Below are positions 5,326 through 7,526 of a stretch of 7,526 nucleotides of DNA, in pieces (positions within the stretch are counted from its first letter, which is position 1; each line of letters starts with the position of its first letter). This DNA is from Gaiellasilicea sp045403015 (lineage in GTDB: Bacteria > Actinomycetota > Thermoleophilia > Gaiellales > Gaiellaceae). A model generated the notes under the pieces. The model did no database searches. It was not told the DNA's origin and saw only the letters and a list, made by a program, of their open reading frames with translations. The DNA is taken from positions 1 through 7,526 of the forward strand of contig JAXIPI010000242.1 in the NCBI GenBank assembly GCA_045403015.1. Reading direction: 5' to 3'. The translations under genes were made by a program, and so were the position numbers.

Positions 5326-7526
5326 GCTCGATCCGCTCCTGGAGAGAGCGCGCGATCTCCTCGCTCGCGTTCGCAATTGCATCGACCGCGAACCGGGCAC
5401 CGGCAAGCGTGGTGATGCAGGGCACCCGGCCGGAGAGCGCGGCCTGCCGGATCAGCGCCCCGTCGCGCCTGGCCCCGGAGCCCTGCGGCGTGTTCACGAC
5501 GAGATCGCAGCGGCCGGCTCGGATCGTGTCCACGACGGCGTCGCCCTTCTCGAGCGTGCCGACCTCGAGCCCGGCCGCCGTCAGGACCGAGGCAGTGCCG
5601 CGGGTCGCGAGCAGCTGGAACCCGAGAACCGCGAGCGCCTCACCGACGGGCACGATCCCGTCCTTGTCGGCGTGCCGAACGGAGAGAAACGCAGTGCCGG
5701 CAGTCGGGAGTGGGCGGCCTGCGGCGCGCTCGGCCTTCGCGAATGCGGTCGGCAGATCGGCCGCGCTGGCCATCACCTCGCCGGTGGAGCGCATCTCCGG
5801 CCCGAGCGCCGGGTCGGAGCCGGGGAAGCGCGAGAACGGCAGCACGGCGGCCTTGACGCTCACCAGCTCCGGCCGCCGCTCCTCCGGCAGTTCGAGCTCG
5901 TGCAGGCGAGCACCGGCGGCGAGCCCGACGGCCGCATCGACGAGGTTGACGCCGGTCGCCTTGCTCGCGAAGGGCACCGTGCGCGAAGCGCGAGGGTTCA
6001 CCTCGAGCACGGAGATCTCACCGTCGACGACTGCCAGCTGGACGTTGAGAAGGCCGACGACGCCGAGCGCAGGCCCGAGGCGGCGGACAACACGGCAGAC
6101 CTCGGCATAAGCCTCCTCGCCAAGCGAGGGCGCCGGCAGGACGCAGGACGAGTCGCCGGAGTGGACACCCGCTTCCTCGACGTGCTCCATCACCGCGCCG
6201 ATGTACACCGAGACGCCGTCGCAGAGCGCGTCGACGTCGATCTCGAGCGCGCCCTCGAGGAAGCGGTCGACGAGGACGGGACCGGTCACACCACCCATCG
6301 CGGAGCGCACCTGGTCCTCGTCGTAGCAGACCCGCATCGCGCGGCCGCCGAGCACGTACGAGGGACGGACGAGAACGGGATAGCCGATGCGCTCGGCGAT
6401 CTCGACCGCCGCTCCGGGCTCGTCGGCGATCCCCCACTCCGGGCAGCGGACTCCAAGCTCCTCCAGGAGCCGGCCGAAGCGCTCACGATCCTCGGCGAGA
6501 TCGACGGCCTCGTAGGGAGTCCCAAGCACCTTGAAGCCTGCGGCTTCGATCGCGCGCGCGAGCTTCAGCGGCGTCTGGCCGCCGAATTGGATCACGACCC
6601 CCTCGGGCTGCTCCCGCTCGCAGACGGCGAGCACCGACTCGACGTCGAGCGGCTCGAAGTAGAGCCGGTCGGAGGTGTCGTAGTCGGTCGAGACCGTCTC
6701 CGGGTTGCAGTTGACCATCACCGCCTCGTAGCCGAGCGCGCGGAAGCTCTGGGCGGCGTGGACGCAGCAGTAGTCGAACTCGATCCCCTGGCCGATCCGA
6801 TTCGGGCCGGAGCCGAGGATCACGACGCGCGGCTTCGTCGACGCAGGCAGCGCCTCGTCCGCCTCGCCGCGGGTCGAGTAGTAGTAGTTCGAGTCGGCGG
6901 CGACCTCGCCGGCGCAGGAGTCGACGCGGCGATAGGCGCGCGGCCCCGTCGGCGGGCCGTTGAGCCGCAGCTCGTCGAGCTCGCGCCGGAACCAGGGGTG
7001 CAGATCGTCCGGCAGGTCGTCGAGCGTCGCCCAGGGCGTCACGGCGCCCGCATCCAGCTCGCGGCTCGCGAACGCCTTCGCGAAGGCCTCCTGGAATGTG
7101 CGCCCGATCCCCATCGCCTCGCCGACCGACTTCATCTGGGTGCCGAGGGTCGTGTCGGCACCCGGGAACTTTTCGAACGCGAAGCGCGGGAACTTGACGA
7201 CGACGTAGTCGAGCGTCGGCTCGAAACTCGCCGGCGTCGTCTTGGTCAGGTCGTTCGGGATCTCGTCGAGCGTGTACCCGACTGCGAGCTTCGCGGCGAC
7301 TTTCGCGATCGGATAGCCGGTCGCCTTCGACGCGAGCGCGGAGGAGCGGGAGACGCGCGGGTTCATCTCGATCACGCGGATGTCACCGGTGACGCGGTCG
7401 CGCGCGAACTGGATGTTGGAGCCGCCGGTCTCGACGCCGACGGCGCGAATGACGGCGATCGCGGCGTCGCGGAGCTCCTGGTAGGCCTCGTCGGAGAGCG
7501 TCATCTGCGGCGCGACGGTGACCGAG
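5306..7526 (-). CDS. carB: Carbamoyl-phosphate synthase large subunit, C-terminal two thirds (5' end beyond the right edge)
   Basis: With CarA, makes carbamoyl phosphate from bicarbonate, glutamine-derived ammonia and 2 ATP, for pyrimidines and arginine. About 739 residues are present, starting in the first ATP-grasp domain (SVTVAPQMTLSDEAYQ; GVETGGSNIQFA; EMNPRVSRSSALASKATG). Next comes the oligomerisation domain, then the second synthetase half: GSGPNRIGQGIEFDYCC (about 6770-6820), VNCNPETVSTDYDTSDRLYF, QFGGQTPLKLA, RPSYVLGGRAM, EHVEEAGVHSGDS and EVNPRASRTVPFASKATG. A C-terminal MGS-type regulatory domain follows (FLSVRHADKDG, ATRGTASVL). The oligomerisation domain is short: about 45 residues between ASRELDAG and RRVDSCAGE, against about 130 in E. 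coli. The frame is open throughout, with no sign of a frameshift. In the MGS domain, the E. coli stretch KVHEGRPHIQD is replaced by LEKGDAVVD. The stop (TAG, 5306-5308) lies within pyrK. Confidence 0.97.
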   Translation of the reverse strand, partial: SVTVAPQMTLSDEAYQELRDAAIAVIRAVGVETGGSNIQFARDRVTGDIRVIEMNPRVSRSSALASKATGYPIAKVAAKLAVGYTLDEIPNDLTKTTPASFEPTLDYVVVKFPRFAFEKFPGADTTLGTQMKSVGEAMGIGRTFQEAFAKAFASRELDAGAVTPWATLDDLPDDLHPWFRRELDELRLNGPPTGPRAYRRVDSCAGEVAADSNYYYSTRGEADEALPASTKPRVVILGSGPNRIGQGIEFDYCCVHAAQSFRALGYEAVMVNCNPETVSTDYDTSDRLYFEPLDVESVLAVCEREQPEGVVIQFGGQTPLKLARAIEAAGFKVLGTPYEAVDLAEDRERFGRLLEELGVRCPEWGIADEPGAAVEIAERIGYPVLVRPSYVLGGRAMRVCYDEDQVRSAMGGVTGPVLVDRFLEGALEIDVDALCDGVSVYIGAVMEHVEEAGVHSGDSSCVLPAPSLGEEAYAEVCRVVRRLGPALGVVGLLNVQLAVVDGEISVLEVNPRASRTVPFASKATGVNLVDAAVGLAAGARLHELELPEERRPELVSVKAAVLPFSRFPGSDPALGPEMRSTGEVMASAADLPTAFAKAERAAGRPLPTAGTAFLSVRHADKDGIVPVGEALAVLGFQLLATRGTASVLTAAGLEVGTLEKGDAVVDTIRAGRCDLVVNTPQGSGARRDGALIRQAALSGRVPCITTLAGARFAVDAIANASEEIARSLQERIEHETRAA
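5336..5340 (-). promoter_or_regulatory. Ribosome binding site for pyrK inside carB
   Basis: AGGAG on the minus strand, 10 nt before the pyrK ATG at 5325, within the final codons of carB. The spacing is slightly long, but it supports this start and the 20-bp overlap between the genes. Confidence 0.5.

Noticed and set aside
5326..5406. Longer PyrK starting at 5406
   Set aside because: The extra residues are Arg- and Ser-rich, lie wholly inside carB and are not PyrK-like; the ATG at 5325 fits the family and has AGGAG upstream.

Overview
Every gene I can support lies on the minus strand, so the window reads right to left. It is GC-rich and carries an actinobacterial core neighbourhood: carB, pyrK, pyrD, mihF, gmk, rpoZ, coaBC. 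The mihF-gmk-rpoZ-coaBC block, with an actinobacterial-type integration host factor, points to Actinomycetota. The NAD-type (class 1B) PyrD plus PyrK pair, instead of the quinone-linked class 2 PyrD I know from Mycobacterium and Streptomyces, suggests a deep lineage such as Thermoleophilia (Gaiellales or Solirubrobacterales). That placement is inference.

Right part (about 3626-7526), pyrimidine synthesis: carB is cut by the window edge. It overlaps pyrK by 20 bp, and pyrK overlaps pyrD by 10 bp, so the three look co-translated. They supply carbamoyl phosphate and oxidise dihydroorotate to orotate with NAD+. Two things are odd. The CarB oligomerisation domain is contracted by roughly 80 residues. 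A 120-bp cluster of palindromes is read in frame as the last part of PyrK, directly before a PyrD that lacks the usual first 18 or so residues.

Middle part (2438-3629), nucleotide supply and chromosome or transcription proteins: a good -35/-10 promoter overlaps the pyrD stop codon and drives mihF with almost no leader. gmk overlaps mihF by 20 bp and starts at TTG. rpoZ overlaps gmk through ATGA.

Left part (1-2437): a 156-bp gap after rpoZ holds a 47-nt near-perfect hairpin. coaBC (coenzyme A synthesis) follows, then a MoxR-type AAA+ ATPase overlapping coaBC by 14 bp, then the first 50 codons of a small membrane protein that looks like a DUF58 protein.

No RNA gene, CRISPR array, intact transposon or plus-strand gene is supported. 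The long plus-strand open frames are antisense shadows of GC-rich genes. I see no wholly new multi-gene system. The best leads are the palindromic element at pyrK/pyrD, the hairpin before coaBC and the reduced CarB domain.
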